Source of the DNA: Streptomyces sp. NK08204
GTDB lineage: Bacteria; Actinomycetota; Actinomycetes; Streptomycetales; Streptomycetaceae
Assembly: GCF_020400585.1 (NCBI RefSeq)
Contig: NZ_JAINVF010000029.1
Coordinates: forward strand, 1 to 64,000
Length of the DNA stretch: 64,000 nt
Reading direction: 5' to 3'
Of this stretch, positions 50,018 to 59,095 are shown one piece after another; position 1 is the stretch's first letter, and each line of letters begins with the position of its first letter. Both the position numbers and the translations under genes were made by a program. The notes below the pieces were generated by a model that was given only the letters and a program-made list of their open reading frames with translations, ran no database searches and was not told the DNA's origin.

Positions 50018-50044
50018 TGTCAGGAATCGGGACGCTGCTCCGCT
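50018..50044 (+). promoter_or_regulatory. possible ECF-type promoter of the oxidoreductase/sigma pair
   Basis: TGTCAGG, 16 bases, CGCT. It resembles the TGTCACA-N16-CGTC pattern reported for ECF41 targets and lies 40 bases before the oxidoreductase gene. Weaker than copies A-F. Confidence 0.35.
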
Positions 50045-50083
50045 CAACCCACGCAAGAGCAAGCGAACTGACAGGAGGACCAC

Positions 50084-51304
50084 ATGAAGCACCGCATCGT
50101 CGTCCTCGGCGCCGGCTATGCCGGAGCCTACGTGGCCGGGAACCTGGCCCGTCGGCTGTCCCCGGCGGACACCGAGATCACCGTGGTCAACGCCGTACCC
50201 GACTTCGTCCAGCGGGTGCGGCTGCACCAGTTGGCGGCCGGTCAGGACGTCGAGGCTCCACAGCTCGCCGACGTCTTCGCGGGCACGGGGATACGGCTGC
50301 GCGTGGCCCGTGTCACCGCCGTGGACCCCGAGCACCGGCTCGTCGCCGTGGCCGACGCCGACGGCGGCGGGGAGCTCGGCTACGACACGCTTGTCTACGC
50401 GCTCGGCAGCCACGGCGGCGTCGACGGCGTCCCCGGTGCGGCTGAGCACGCCTTCGACATCGCCGGCCGGCCGTCGGCGCTGCGGCTGCGCGAGCGCCTG
50501 GACGGCCTGGGCGATGGCGGGCGTGTAGTGGTCGTCGGCGACGGGTTGACCGGCATCGAGACCGCCACCGAGGTGGCCGAATCCCGGCCCGGCCTGTCGG
50601 TGACGCTGGTCGCCCGCGGTGAGCTGGGCGCCCGGCTCACCGCCGGGGCCCGGGGCCACCTGCGCCGGGCCTGCGACCGGCTGGGAGTCACCGTCCTGGA
50701 GCGCACCAGTGTCGAAGCCGTCGAAGCGACGCGGGTGCTGTGCGCCGACGGCACCGCCCTGGCGTCCGACGCAACCGTGTGGACGGCCGGGTTCGCGGTC
50801 GGCCCCACCGCCGCCGCCGGCGGACTGGAGGTCACCGAGACTGGTCAGATCGTCGTCGACCGCACCATGCGGTCGGTCTCGCACCCGAACGTCTACGCCA
50901 TCGGCGACAGCGCCCACGCCATCGGCGACAACGGCCGGTCGCTGCCCATGTCCTGCTCCTCGGCCGGCTGCACCGCCGTACAGGCCATCGAGGCGATCGT
51001 GGGACGCCTGACCGGCCGCAAGATCGCGAACACCAAGCTGGTCTACACGTACAACCACATCACCCTCGGGCGGCGGGACGCGATCCTGCAGTTGGTCGAC
51101 GACGAAGGGCAGGCAAAGCCGAAGTACCTGGGCGGCTGGAAGTCCGCGCGGATCAAGGCGGTCCTCGTCGCGCTCTCCCGGTGGGCCATCTCGTACCCGA
51201 CCCTGGGCATGCCCAAGCGCAAGCGCCGCCTGGCCGCCGCGACGAACGCGGCGGACGCGACCGCCGAGAAAGCCGTCGCGACCGCCGAGAAAGCGGCCGC
51301 GTAG
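50084..51304 (+). CDS. FAD-dependent pyridine-nucleotide oxidoreductase (NDH-2-like)
   Basis: A 406-residue flavoprotein with two dinucleotide-binding motifs, VVLGAGYAGAYVAG at the N-terminus and VVVGDGLTGIETATEVAE near residue 148, plus the FAD motif VYAIGDSAHAIGDN near 288. It resembles type II NADH dehydrogenases and related quinone or carotenoid-type oxidoreductases. The C-terminus ends in alanine-rich repeats (TAEKAVATAEKAAA). It is followed 12 bases later by an ECF sigma gene, the oxidoreductase-plus-SigJ arrangement typical of ECF41-like loci. A role in redox stress is likely. Confidence 0.82.
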   Translation: MKHRIVVLGAGYAGAYVAGNLARRLSPADTEITVVNAVPDFVQRVRLHQLAAGQDVEAPQLADVFAGTGIRLRVARVTAVDPEHRLVAVADADGGGELGYDTLVYALGSHGGVDGVPGAAEHAFDIAGRPSALRLRERLDGLGDGGRVVVVGDGLTGIETATEVAESRPGLSVTLVARGELGARLTAGARGHLRRACDRLGVTVLERTSVEAVEATRVLCADGTALASDATVWTAGFAVGPTAAAGGLEVTETGQIVVDRTMRSVSHPNVYAIGDSAHAIGDNGRSLPMSCSSAGCTAVQAIEAIVGRLTGRKIANTKLVYTYNHITLGRRDAILQLVDDEGQAKPKYLGGWKSARIKAVLVALSRWAISYPTLGMPKRKRRLAAATNAADATAEKAVATAEKAAA

Positions 51305-51316
51305 CCGCCTCATAGG

Positions 51317-52279
51317 GTGATCCGCGTGGACAGCACCGCCACTGACCGCTTCGACACCAGCCGGTTCGAATCCAGCCGCAACCGGCTGGACTCCCTGGCG
51401 TACCGGCTGCTGGGTTCCGCCGCCGACGCCGAAGACGCCGTGCAGGACGCGTTTCTGCGCTGGCAGGCCGCCGACCGGCAGCGGATCAAGGCGCCGGAGG
51501 CATGGCTGACCAGAGTCGTCACCAACCTGTGCCTCGACCGGCTCCGCTCGGCACAGGCCCGCCGCGAACGCACCGCCGGCGCCTGGCTGCCCGAACCGCT
51601 GCTCGACGGCGACCCGATGCTCGGCCCGGCCGACACTTTCGAGCAGCGCGAATCGGTCTCCCTGGCCGTGCTGACTCTCATGGAGTGCCTGTCACCCCTC
51701 GAGCGGGCCGTCTACGTCCTGCGCGAAGCGTTCTCCTGCAGCCACGCCGAGATCGCCGAGATCCTCGACATCACCGAGTCCGCAAGCCAGCAGCGCCTCC
51801 ACCGGGCCCGGCACCGCATCACCGCCGCGCGCCGCAGCGGCGGCGAAGCCGACCCGGCAACAGCCTGCAGAATCGTCCAGGAATTCCTCGCCGCTGCCTC
51901 CTCGGGCCGCACCGAACGGCTGGTGGCGCTGCTCACCGACGACGCGACCGCGATCTCCGACGGCCTCGGCCTGACCGAGACACTGCTGCGATTCGACACC
52001 GCGCAGGGCATCGCCGCCGTCGCACGGGCCGGCTTCAGACCCACACCCGCGAAACGGCGACTTGCCGGCGGCACACCCGCCATCCACTACGCGCTCGTCA
52101 ACGGCGCCCCCGCCGTCCTCTTCGTACTCGGCGACCGGGTCATCGGCGCCGTGACGTTCGACATCACAGGCGGCAAGATCGCAACCGTGCGCGGCATCGC
52201 CGCCCCCACCCGTCTCACCCGCCTCACCGAAGCTTGGCAGCAGCACGGACCGGACACGCCGCTCCTCGCCCAGTGGTGA
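51317..52279 (+). CDS. SigJ-type ECF sigma factor with C-terminal SnoaL-like domain
   Basis: A 320-residue ECF sigma factor. Region 2 (LDSLAYRLLGSAADAEDAVQDAFLRW) and region 4 (LSPLERAVYVLREAFSCSHAEIAEILDITESASQQRLHRAR) are complete. Residues 190-310 form a SnoaL-like domain that in ECF41 proteins replaces an anti-sigma factor. The DGGG loop reads ISDGLG and the terminal NPDKL motif reads APTRL, so this copy is an atypical or related (ECF56-like) member. It probably controls the oxidoreductase upstream and itself. The start may be GTG 51317 or GTG 51326. Confidence 0.87.
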   Translation: MIRVDSTATDRFDTSRFESSRNRLDSLAYRLLGSAADAEDAVQDAFLRWQAADRQRIKAPEAWLTRVVTNLCLDRLRSAQARRERTAGAWLPEPLLDGDPMLGPADTFEQRESVSLAVLTLMECLSPLERAVYVLREAFSCSHAEIAEILDITESASQQRLHRARHRITAARRSGGEADPATACRIVQEFLAAASSGRTERLVALLTDDATAISDGLGLTETLLRFDTAQGIAAVARAGFRPTPAKRRLAGGTPAIHYALVNGAPAVLFVLGDRVIGAVTFDITGGKIATVRGIAAPTRLTRLTEAWQQHGPDTPLLAQW

Positions 52280-52369
52280 CCCCGGGGCGATGCAGGCGGA
52301 CAAAAAAGCCCCGTCAAGGAGATCAAAGCGCGTGGAACCGCACGACCGCCCGATGTCCGGCCCGCTCCG

Positions 52370-52520
52370 CCCGCTGGGCAGTCCTTCGATGCGCAGTTCG
52401 ACTTCCTCGCCGAGGCCGGGGTGCCACGCGTCTTCTCGGGCAAGAGTCGTCCCACGAGCACAGACGACTTGGCCGCGGCATCGAACTCGCCGTGCCCGCC
52501 GAGGAACTGAACTCCTCGGC
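52370..52520 (+). pseudogene. resolvase (serine recombinase) remnant
   Basis: Two frames of one decayed gene. SFDAQFDFLAEAGVPRVFSGKSRPTSTDDLAAA resembles the start of resolvases after their QSLDAQ motif. A shifted frame then gives SHEHRRLGRGIELAVPAEEL, like the conserved VHEHKRLGRGIELAMLAEEL. The catalytic N-terminus and the DNA-binding end are gone. A mobile-element scar. Confidence 0.6.
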
Positions 52521-52587
52521 GGGATCCTCGCCCGGGCGGGACCGACGCCGGTGGCGGTCGGTCCCGCGGGCCAGGGCCACTCGGCTG

Positions 52588-53400
52588 TCAGCCCAGCAGC
52601 TCGGCCATCCGGTCGAGGCGGCGCAGAGTCTCGTCGCGCGGCTCGGACGGCAGGTTGAACGTGATCTCGTCCACGCCCGCCTCCGTCAGCTCCGCGACGA
52701 CCTTTGCCTCGGGCGTGGCCGCGTGCACCACGACCGGCACCCGCCGCCCGGCGCGTTCCCGCAGCTCGGCGATGCCGGCGGCGAGTGTCTCGGGGCTCGC
52801 GGCGAACGGGAACCAGCCGTCGCCGTACTCCAGCACCCGGTCGAACGTCCCCGGCCCCCAGCCGCCGACCAGCACCGGGATCGGGTGGAGCGGCTTCGGC
52901 CAGGAGTACGCAGGGGGAAAGTCCACGTACGTGCCGTGGAACTCGGCCCGCTCATGGGTCCACAGCTCCTTCATCGCCAGGACGCGCTCGCGCATCAGCG
53001 CCATCCGGGTGCGCGGGTCGGTGCCGTGGTCGCGCATCTCCTCGCGGTTCCAGCCGGCGCCGATGCCGAGGACGGCGCGGCCACCGGACACGTGGTCCAG
53101 CGAGGCCATCTCCTTGGCGAAGATGATCGGGTCGCGCTGCGGGATCAGCGCGATGCCGGTGCCGAGCAGCAGCCGTTCGGTGGCGACGGCGGCGGCGGTG
53201 AGCGCCACCACCGGGTCGAACGTGCGGTAGTAGATCGGGGGCAGCTCGCCTCCGCCGGGGAACGGCGTGTTGCGGCTGACCGGGATGTGGGTGTGCTCGG
53301 TCACGAACAGCGAGCCGAAGCCGCGTTCCTCCAGCGCCGCCCCGAGCGCGTCGGGCGCGATCCCCTTGTCGGTCACGAACGTCGATACGCCGAACTTCAT
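52588..53400 (-). CDS. LLM-class F420-dependent oxidoreductase
   Basis: A 270-residue luciferase-like protein: MKFGVSTFVTDKGIAPDALGAALEERGFGSLFVTEHTHIP, the ERLLLGTGIALIPQRDPI strand, and GRAVLGIGAGWNREEMRDHG. These are typical of F420-dependent members in actinomycetes. Substrate unknown. The start is ATG with GAGGTG upstream; five extra codons upstream are possible but unlikely. It follows the P450 gene by 18 bases in the same direction, so the two oxidoreductases form an operon. Confidence 0.87.
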   Translation of the reverse strand: MKFGVSTFVTDKGIAPDALGAALEERGFGSLFVTEHTHIPVSRNTPFPGGGELPPIYYRTFDPVVALTAAAVATERLLLGTGIALIPQRDPIIFAKEMASLDHVSGGRAVLGIGAGWNREEMRDHGTDPRTRMALMRERVLAMKELWTHERAEFHGTYVDFPPAYSWPKPLHPIPVLVGGWGPGTFDRVLEYGDGWFPFAASPETLAAGIAELRERAGRRVPVVVHAATPEAKVVAELTEAGVDEITFNLPSEPRDETLRRLDRMAELLG

Positions 53401-53418
53401 ATGCGTCCACCTCACCCG

Positions 53419-54597
53419 TCAGCGGAACTTGATCGTGGTGGGCAGCGAGGCGAACCCCCGGATGTTGGTGGTGTAGACGCGGACGACCCGGTCCGGGTCG
53501 ATCTCGTACTCGCTGATCCGGGCCGCCAGTTCGTCCAGGACGATCCGAGCCTCGAGCCGGGCCAACGGAGCACCGAGGCAGAAGTGCGGGCCGCCCCCGA
53601 AGCTGATCGCGCGGTGGGTGTCGCGGTCGAGGTCGTAGCGTTCGGCGTCCGGAAACACCTCGGGGTCGCGGTTCGCTGCCGCGATCAGCAGCAGGACGCG
53701 CGCCCCCTGGGGCAGCCGGACGCCGTGCAGGGTCCGGTCCTCGGTGAGCGTGCGGACCATGTACTGGACGGGAGTGTCGTAGCGCAGGGTCTCCTCGACC
53801 CAGTCCGTGATCCGCCCCTCGAAGGCACGGGTGCGCTGCTGCGGGTACCGCCACGCCCAGTACCAGGCGTTGCCCAGCAGCCGCAGGCTCGTTTCATAGC
53901 CCGCCGTGACCAGCAGACCGAGCAGGGCGATGATCTGCTGGTCGGTCAGCGGCGAGCCGCCGACCGACGCCTGCGCCAGCGTGGTCAGCAGGTCCGTGCC
54001 CGGCGTGCGGCGCCGTTCGCCGACCCAGCGCACGTAGTATTCCGCCAGCGCGCTCATCGCCTGGGCGTTCTCGGGCGTGAGGTCCCGGGCGCCAGGCGGG
54101 CGGTGGAACGCGAGGTTGATCAGGCGGCGCATCTCGGCCCGGTCGGCGACCGGAACCCCGATCAGCTCCGAGATCACATCCATCGGGACCGTGGCCGCCA
54201 CATCGGCGATGAAGTCGAACGATTCGCGTTCCAGCGCCGGTTCGAGGTGGGTGCGCACGACGTCACGGATCCGCGGCTCCAGCCCGGCGATGCGCCGCGG
54301 GCTGAACACCGCCGACACCAGGGCCCGCGTCTGGGTGTGCACGGGCGGATCCATGGCGTTGAACGACATCACCTTGTGGGCGTCGGGTCCCCAGATGGCG
54401 GAATCCAGGAGGGGGCCATTGGAGCTGGAGAACCCTGCCGAGTCGCGTAACGCGGCGTCCACATCCGCATGCCGCGACAACGCCCAGATGTCCAGGTCCT
54501 CGTTGTGATAGACGGGCGCCGTCTCCCGGAGCCACGCATACAGCGGATAGGGGTCAACGTTGAGCTGCTCGTCGTAGGGGCTGTACTCCACTGCCAC
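53419..54597 (-). CDS. cytochrome P450
   Basis: A 392-residue P450 with I-helix LLVTAGYETSL, EETLRYD (ExxR) and haem loop FGGGPHFCLGAPLARLEARI. The motif before the haem loop and the AGxET I-helix place it with class I bacterial P450s using ferredoxin. The start is GTG with GGAGG nine bases upstream. No ferredoxin gene is adjacent. It is coupled to an F420-type oxidoreductase; a small catabolic or tailoring operon is likely. Confidence 0.9.
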   Translation of the reverse strand: MAVEYSPYDEQLNVDPYPLYAWLRETAPVYHNEDLDIWALSRHADVDAALRDSAGFSSSNGPLLDSAIWGPDAHKVMSFNAMDPPVHTQTRALVSAVFSPRRIAGLEPRIRDVVRTHLEPALERESFDFIADVAATVPMDVISELIGVPVADRAEMRRLINLAFHRPPGARDLTPENAQAMSALAEYYVRWVGERRRTPGTDLLTTLAQASVGGSPLTDQQIIALLGLLVTAGYETSLRLLGNAWYWAWRYPQQRTRAFEGRITDWVEETLRYDTPVQYMVRTLTEDRTLHGVRLPQGARVLLLIAAANRDPEVFPDAERYDLDRDTHRAISFGGGPHFCLGAPLARLEARIVLDELAARISEYEIDPDRVVRVYTTNIRGFASLPTTIKFR

Positions 54598-54666
54598 CCT
54601 CTGTCGCCTCCACCGTTGTGATGTGTTCGAGAGTTCCTGCGCCGGTGCCGACCGGGTCCGGATCGG

Positions 54667-55247
54667 TCAGGACCCGGTGGCCTCGCGGAGCAGCAGAGCG
54701 GTGCCGCGCCCGGGCAGGGCGCCGCGTTGAGGACGAGCGCGCCGTTGACGGCGCCGGGGTTTCCCATGGACCTTCTTGGCGCGCTCGCTTTCCAGCGGGA
54801 GCCCTCGGTGCCCGACCTGAGCACCGCGCTGCGCCGCATCGAGGGCGCAGGCGTAGCCGGGTGGCTGTCTCCCGTCGGCCGAGGCGCCCACGAGGAGCCG
54901 GCCCCGGTGACCGCGGCGACGCTGCCCCACGATGACGTCGGGCCTGGCGAGCATCCGCGGATGTCGTCCGTCTGGGTCTTGCGGGCCGTCACCGGGCCGC
55001 GTGGCCTGATGACGCGTACCGCCCGCTGTCGTCGATGTCCTCGTCGATGCCGGACAGCCAGAGCCTCTCGCCGGCCCCGGCGGACACGGTGACACCTCGG
55101 GAATCAGGTCCCGCGGGCCCGCGCGGCAGCCGCGTCATCGAGGATCTCGACGGCGAAGAGGTCGGCCATCAGCGCGGCGGCCACCCGCTCCAGTCGCTCG
55201 GCGGGGGCCAGGTCGGTGAACGGTGTCGCCGACGTCGAGGCGGACAT
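54667..55247 (-). pseudogene. decayed LUD-domain gene
   Basis: Read leftward from an ATG with GCCAGGAGGCACC upstream, the frame begins TDLAPAERLERVAAAL, AVEILDDAAAARAR and DLIPE. It then shifts frame repeatedly while the DNA remains recognisably homologous to the intact gene at 59264-59893 (RPDVIVGS, LSTALRRIE, VLNAAPCPGRGTALLLREATGS in various frames). At least two frameshifts and internal deletions are needed. It lies behind ECF-type promoter copy C. Confidence 0.8.
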
Positions 55248-55387
55248 GGTGCCTCCTGGCTGGAGTGCGTGTCAGGTCGTCACGAGCAGGCAGTGCCGTC
55301 CGGCGCGACGGCCGGGGACGGAGCGCCGGGTCATGGCTTCTCTTGATCTTCCCAGCTCGCTGGGTGATGTGTTCGTCTCATCAGTAC

Positions 55388-55414
55388 GACAACGCAACCC
55401 GCCGGAATGTGAGG
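55388..55414 (-). promoter_or_regulatory. ECF41-type promoter copy C
   Basis: Minus strand: CCTCACA, 16 bases, TGTCGTACTGATGAG. It reads into the LUD pseudogene. Confidence 0.65.
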
Positions 55415-55427
55415 TGTGAGACGCCGA

Positions 55428-55454
55428 CCTCACGTTCAGGGGCGTTGCCTTGTC
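55428..55454 (+). promoter_or_regulatory. ECF41-type promoter copy D (sigma gene promoter)
   Basis: CCTCACG, 16 bases, TGTCGACATGATGAG. It starts 13 bases from copy C in the opposite direction and reads into the ECF41 gene, implying autoregulation. Confidence 0.7.
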
Positions 55455-55495
55455 GACATGATGAGGGCAGACGCGACGGAGGAGCTGGTGACACG

Positions 55496-56428
55496 ATGAC
55501 CACCGAATCGGAGCCGGAGCACGGCCGGTCCGATCCGAGCCTGAGCGTGATCATGAGCGAACGGCGTCAGCTGATCAATCTCGCCTACCGGCTTCTCGGC
55601 TCCCTGGCCGATGCCGAGGACGCCGTCCAGGAGACCTACGCCCGGTGGTACGCGATGCCGCGGGACGACCAGGACGCCATCGAATCCCCCGGCGCCTGGC
55701 TGACGACGGTGACCAGCCGCATCTGCCTCAACCTGCTCGGCTCGGCGCGGGCTCGGCGCGAGACGTATGTGGGGGAATGGATCCCCGAGCCCCTGCCCGA
55801 ACGCACGGAGTGGGTCACGGTACGGTCGGGCGGCACGCACATGGATCCGGCCGACCGGGTCACCCTCGACGAGTCGGTCAGCATGGCCTTCCTCGTCGTG
55901 CTCGAATCGATGACCCCGGCCGAACGGGTGGCCTTCGTCCTGCACGACGTCTTCCGCTACTCCTTCGCCGAGGTGGCCGAGATCGTGGGCCGGACGCCGG
56001 CGGCCTGCCGTCAACTGGCCTCCTCGGCCCGCCGCCGCGTCCGCGCCTCGCGGGCCTCCGTGACCCCGCCGGCCCGGCAGGCCGACATCGTCAGGGAGTT
56101 CAAGCAGGTGTGGGAGGCCAAGGACATCGACGGCCTCATCGGCCTGCTCGATCCCAAAGCCACGGTGATCGCCGACGGCGGCGGCCTGGCCGCCACAGTG
56201 GACCGGCCGGTCCAGGGAGGCGAGCAGATCGCGCGCGCCTGTGTCGAGCTTGCCGAGCGGGCTCCCTTGACGATCCTGGAGCGTACGGTCAACGGCCAGC
56301 CCGGCCTGGTGAGCCAGCAGGGCGGCGTCACGGTGGCGGTGCTGGCCTTCGACGTCGTCGGCGACCGGATCAAGTACATCTGGGCGGTGCTCAACCCCGA
56401 GAAACTCCGGACCTGGACCGCGGACTGA
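55496..56428 (+). CDS. ECF41 sigma factor with C-terminal SnoaL-like domain
   Basis: A 310-residue ECF sigma factor. Region 2 is LINLAYRLLGSLADAEDAVQETYARWYAM and region 4 is MTPAERVAFVLHDVFRYSFAEVAEIVGRTPAACRQLASSARRR. The C-terminal SnoaL-like domain carries the ECF41 signatures: VIADGGG near residue 220 and the end motif NPEKL. These proteins regulate themselves through that domain and typically recognise TGTCACA-N16-CGTC-like promoters. The start is ATG 55496 behind promoter copy D; GGAGGAG lies rather far upstream (about 14 bases). It is the likely regulator of the six CCTSACR-N16-TGTC sites in the window. Confidence 0.9.
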   Translation: MTTESEPEHGRSDPSLSVIMSERRQLINLAYRLLGSLADAEDAVQETYARWYAMPRDDQDAIESPGAWLTTVTSRICLNLLGSARARRETYVGEWIPEPLPERTEWVTVRSGGTHMDPADRVTLDESVSMAFLVVLESMTPAERVAFVLHDVFRYSFAEVAEIVGRTPAACRQLASSARRRVRASRASVTPPARQADIVREFKQVWEAKDIDGLIGLLDPKATVIADGGGLAATVDRPVQGGEQIARACVELAERAPLTILERTVNGQPGLVSQQGGVTVAVLAFDVVGDRIKYIWAVLNPEKLRTWTAD

Positions 56429-56457
56429 CCGTACGGCGCCGCCCCGTTCATCAGTAC

Positions 56458-56484
56458 GACAGGACAGCCGGCCAGAACGTGAGG
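56458..56484 (-). promoter_or_regulatory. ECF41-type promoter copy E, facing the sigma gene's 3' end
   Basis: Minus strand: CCTCACG, 16 bases, TGTCGTACTGATGA. It is located 30 bases after the sigma stop and reads into the sigma gene antisense. Either an antisense control element or a stranded promoter whose target was lost. Confidence 0.6.
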
Positions 56485-56687
56485 CGAGGCACCGGTCGCG
56501 ACGGGCTGGGCGCGGTATTACGGGGCGTGGGGTCGTGCCGGTGCGCCGTCTGGCGGACAAGGCGGGACTGACCGCCGCGCTGCCGGCGGCGGCGCGGCGG
56601 CGCGGCGGCTTCCACCCGGTGCGCCGGAATCGACGTGACGCGCCAGGCAGCCCTGGTCCTGGGCCACCCCGCCTCCGCGTCCACGCT

Positions 56688-56709
56688 GTACCGGTACCGG
56701 TACCGGTAC
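56688..56709 (+). repeat. GTACCG hexamer tandem repeat
   Basis: Three and two-thirds copies of GTACCG, forming a self-complementary tract. Confidence 0.85.
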
Positions 56710-56959
56710 TGGCCCCCGGTCACCCGATCGAAGAAGGGCTTGCCGAAGCAGCGCCTCGCGGCGGGCGCCGCAACAGCTGGACCTGCGCGCCGGACGTCCC
56801 GGCCGGAACAGCCGGCCCACCGTCAGCGGGCCGCCGGTCCCGTCCGGCAGTGTCGGCACGTCCGGCAGCGTCGGCACGTCCGGCTTGGCGCGGCACCGAC
56901 CGCCTGGGAGACCTGAAAATCTTCCGATCCGCCACAGCACGACGTCTGCCGGCCCGCCC

Positions 56960-57015
56960 GGGGCATGTCCGCTCCGTCTCGACGTCAGTCGGTGGCGACG
57001 GAGCGGACATGCCCC
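56960..57015. terminator. 19-base perfect inverted repeat downstream of the FAD monooxygenase
   Basis: GGGGCATGTCCGCTCCGTC and its exact complement are separated by 18 bases and end 88 bases past the monooxygenase stop. It could be a terminator, or the ends of a lost small insertion. Confidence 0.5.
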
Positions 57016-57103
57016 AGGAGAACGATCCTCCGGGCGGTCGTCGTCGTGCGCGTGCCGTGGCGCTCGGTCTCCCGCCGACAGCTCGCGGCGTCCGGGCCGG
57101 CGT

Positions 57104-58603
57104 TCAGTCGAGGGCCAGTGCGTGCGCGGCCGGGGAGAGGTGGTCGACCCGTGGCGGGTCGGCCTCGTCGTAGTGCGACCACCGCCGGATCTCCTGGCAG
57201 TCGGGGCGTACGAGCATCGCCCCGCCGGGTTGCAGCCCGAGGGCGTCGGCGGTGCCCTCGTCGAGCATGTGGGCGGTGAGTGGAATCGGCGCGGTGGCGA
57301 TGGCCCCGGCATCGGTCCAGGGCTGCCCCGCCGGCCCGGCGAGCAGGGTGAGCCCGTCGCCGACCAGGTCGAGGGTGCATACCGGGTCGGCCGGTGCCGA
57401 GCCGCCGTCGGGTGCCGGAAGCCAGCGGTGCGCCAGCCGCCCGTTGAGGTCCCACGGCAGGGTCTCGGCGGCGGTAGCGGGCTCGGTGGGCGGTGCGGAG
57501 GAGAACTCCACGTTGTGCCTGCCGACCGGGCGGCGCTCGGTCTGGTAGGAGTCGAGCAGGTCGGCCGGTGCCCATCCCCGCAACACCCAGGCAAGCTTCC
57601 AGCCAAGGTCGAAGGCGTCCTGGATCGCGGTGTTCATGCCGGTGCCGCCCCGTGGCGTCATCCGGTGGGCCGCGTCGCCGATCAGGAAGCCGCGGCCCTC
57701 CCGATACCGCTCGGCGAGCAGGGCGGCGAGCGCGAAGGTGCTGAACCGCTCGATCCGCGGCCGCAGTGCGGCGATGCCCGCGGCGCGGGCCAGCAGCCCG
57801 GCCAGTTCGGCTTCTTCGAGGTCGGCCAGCCCGGCCTGGCCCGGTGCGCGTGTCCGCGCGAAGACCCATCGGTCCCCGTGGCCCCGGCGGCTGAGGAAGC
57901 CGGCGGCGTCCGGCCGGGTGATCATGTAGATGGCAGGTTTCCGGTCCCCGGCAACGGCGTCGAGCGATGCCCGGAACTGCACCGACTCGTAGTCGCCGAG
58001 GTGATCCAGGCCTTCCATGGCGATGCCGAGCTGCTTGCGCACCGTGCTGTACGGGCCGTCCGCGCCGATCACGTAGCGCGCTTCGAGCAGATGGGTGGTC
58101 TCGGTCCGAAGGTCCAGCAGGGTGGCCCGGACACCGTTGTCGTCCTGGCGGAGCCCGGTCAGCTCGCATCCCAGCCGTACCGCTGCGGTGGGCATGGTGC
58201 GCAGATGGGCGAGCAGAACCGACTCCATGTCGTCCTGCGGTGCCCAGGCCGGCTGGGTCGGGCTGATCACAGCCGCCTCGGCCCGTGTCGGGATGGCCAT
58301 CGGTAATTCGCTGCCGGTGCCGGCGGTCAGCGACTCGGTCACGTAGGTGTACGCCTCGACATCGCTCGCCTTGGCGCGTATCGCAGCCTCAAGGCCCCAT
58401 CGGCGCATCAGCTCCATCGTCCGGGTGCTGATCAACATGGCGCGTGACAGGGCCGATGCCTGCGCCCGCTTCTCGACGAGCAGTACGTCGATCCCGTAGC
58501 CGGCCAGGGTGATGCCGGCCACCATGCCGGCCGGTCCGGCGCCCACGATGAGCACCTTGACCTGGTCCGGCAGTGATTGCCCCACTTGCCGTGATGCCGT
58601 CAT
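57104..58603 (-). CDS. FAD-dependent aromatic monooxygenase (PHBH type)
   Basis: A 499-residue flavoprotein hydroxylase. It has the FAD motif VLIVGAGPAGMVAGITLAGYG at the start, the DG motif YVIGADGPYSTVRKQLG near 165 and the GD motif GFLIGDAAHRMTPRGGTGMN near 295. A thioredoxin-like C-terminal part is typical of polyketide hydroxylases and phenol-type oxygenases of 490-540 residues. It would hydroxylate an aromatic or quinone substrate with NAD(P)H and oxygen. It lies 12 kb from the polyketide cluster, so a link is possible but not shown. The ATG lacks a good ribosome site and may be leaderless. Confidence 0.87.
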   Translation of the reverse strand: MTASRQVGQSLPDQVKVLIVGAGPAGMVAGITLAGYGIDVLLVEKRAQASALSRAMLISTRTMELMRRWGLEAAIRAKASDVEAYTYVTESLTAGTGSELPMAIPTRAEAAVISPTQPAWAPQDDMESVLLAHLRTMPTAAVRLGCELTGLRQDDNGVRATLLDLRTETTHLLEARYVIGADGPYSTVRKQLGIAMEGLDHLGDYESVQFRASLDAVAGDRKPAIYMITRPDAAGFLSRRGHGDRWVFARTRAPGQAGLADLEEAELAGLLARAAGIAALRPRIERFSTFALAALLAERYREGRGFLIGDAAHRMTPRGGTGMNTAIQDAFDLGWKLAWVLRGWAPADLLDSYQTERRPVGRHNVEFSSAPPTEPATAAETLPWDLNGRLAHRWLPAPDGGSAPADPVCTLDLVGDGLTLLAGPAGQPWTDAGAIATAPIPLTAHMLDEGTADALGLQPGGAMLVRPDCQEIRRWSHYDEADPPRVDHLSPAAHALALD

Positions 58604-59095
58604 GGCGTCTGACGCTAGGCATCGCCGACGTACGCCGTCAAGGCGGCGATAGTCGTCGCCAAGTGAGCGCCAAGTCACCGGCAAGCAGCCGGTGATTGTA
58701 TGAGAGGACTCATGCCGGGATGGCAAAGGCTCCTTCAAAGGGAATGTAAAAACCGCGGCGGATCTGATGATCGAGACACCAGATGACCGAAAACGCCGTT
58801 GATTCCAAGTTCTTCGAGTAGGTCGCCGAAGTCGCCTGCAGGCGCCGCGAAGGGCGAGCAGCCGACCGCGTAGCTCGTGGACCGTGCCCGCGCCGAGCCC
58901 GCACCGACCGACGTCGGCCCGGTGGAAGTGCCGGCACCGCGCGACGATCCAAGATCTGCTCCGCCGGGTGGAAGCGGCCGGCCGCGCACCCATGTCACCG
59001 ACACGGTGGGCACCGCCCCGGACGGCCGAAGCCCAGTCCGCGGACGGAGCAGTTCCAGCCCACACCGAACGCACCAGCCATCTGAAGGCGCCTCG
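58604..59095. other. non-coding region upstream of promoter copy F
   Basis: About 490 bases. The part around 58700-58820 is AT-richer. A leftward frame containing DFGDLLEELGINGVFGH could be a protein fragment, but I cannot assign it. No repeat seen. Confidence 0.4.

Larger units (their letters stand above)
56485..57103. other. non-coding region with tandem and inverted repeats
   Basis: No supported gene. It contains a GTACCG tandem tract (56688-56709), short CGGCA-type direct repeats near 56850 and a 19-base perfect inverted repeat (56960-57015). Open frames here are GC-rich shadows. Confidence 0.5.
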
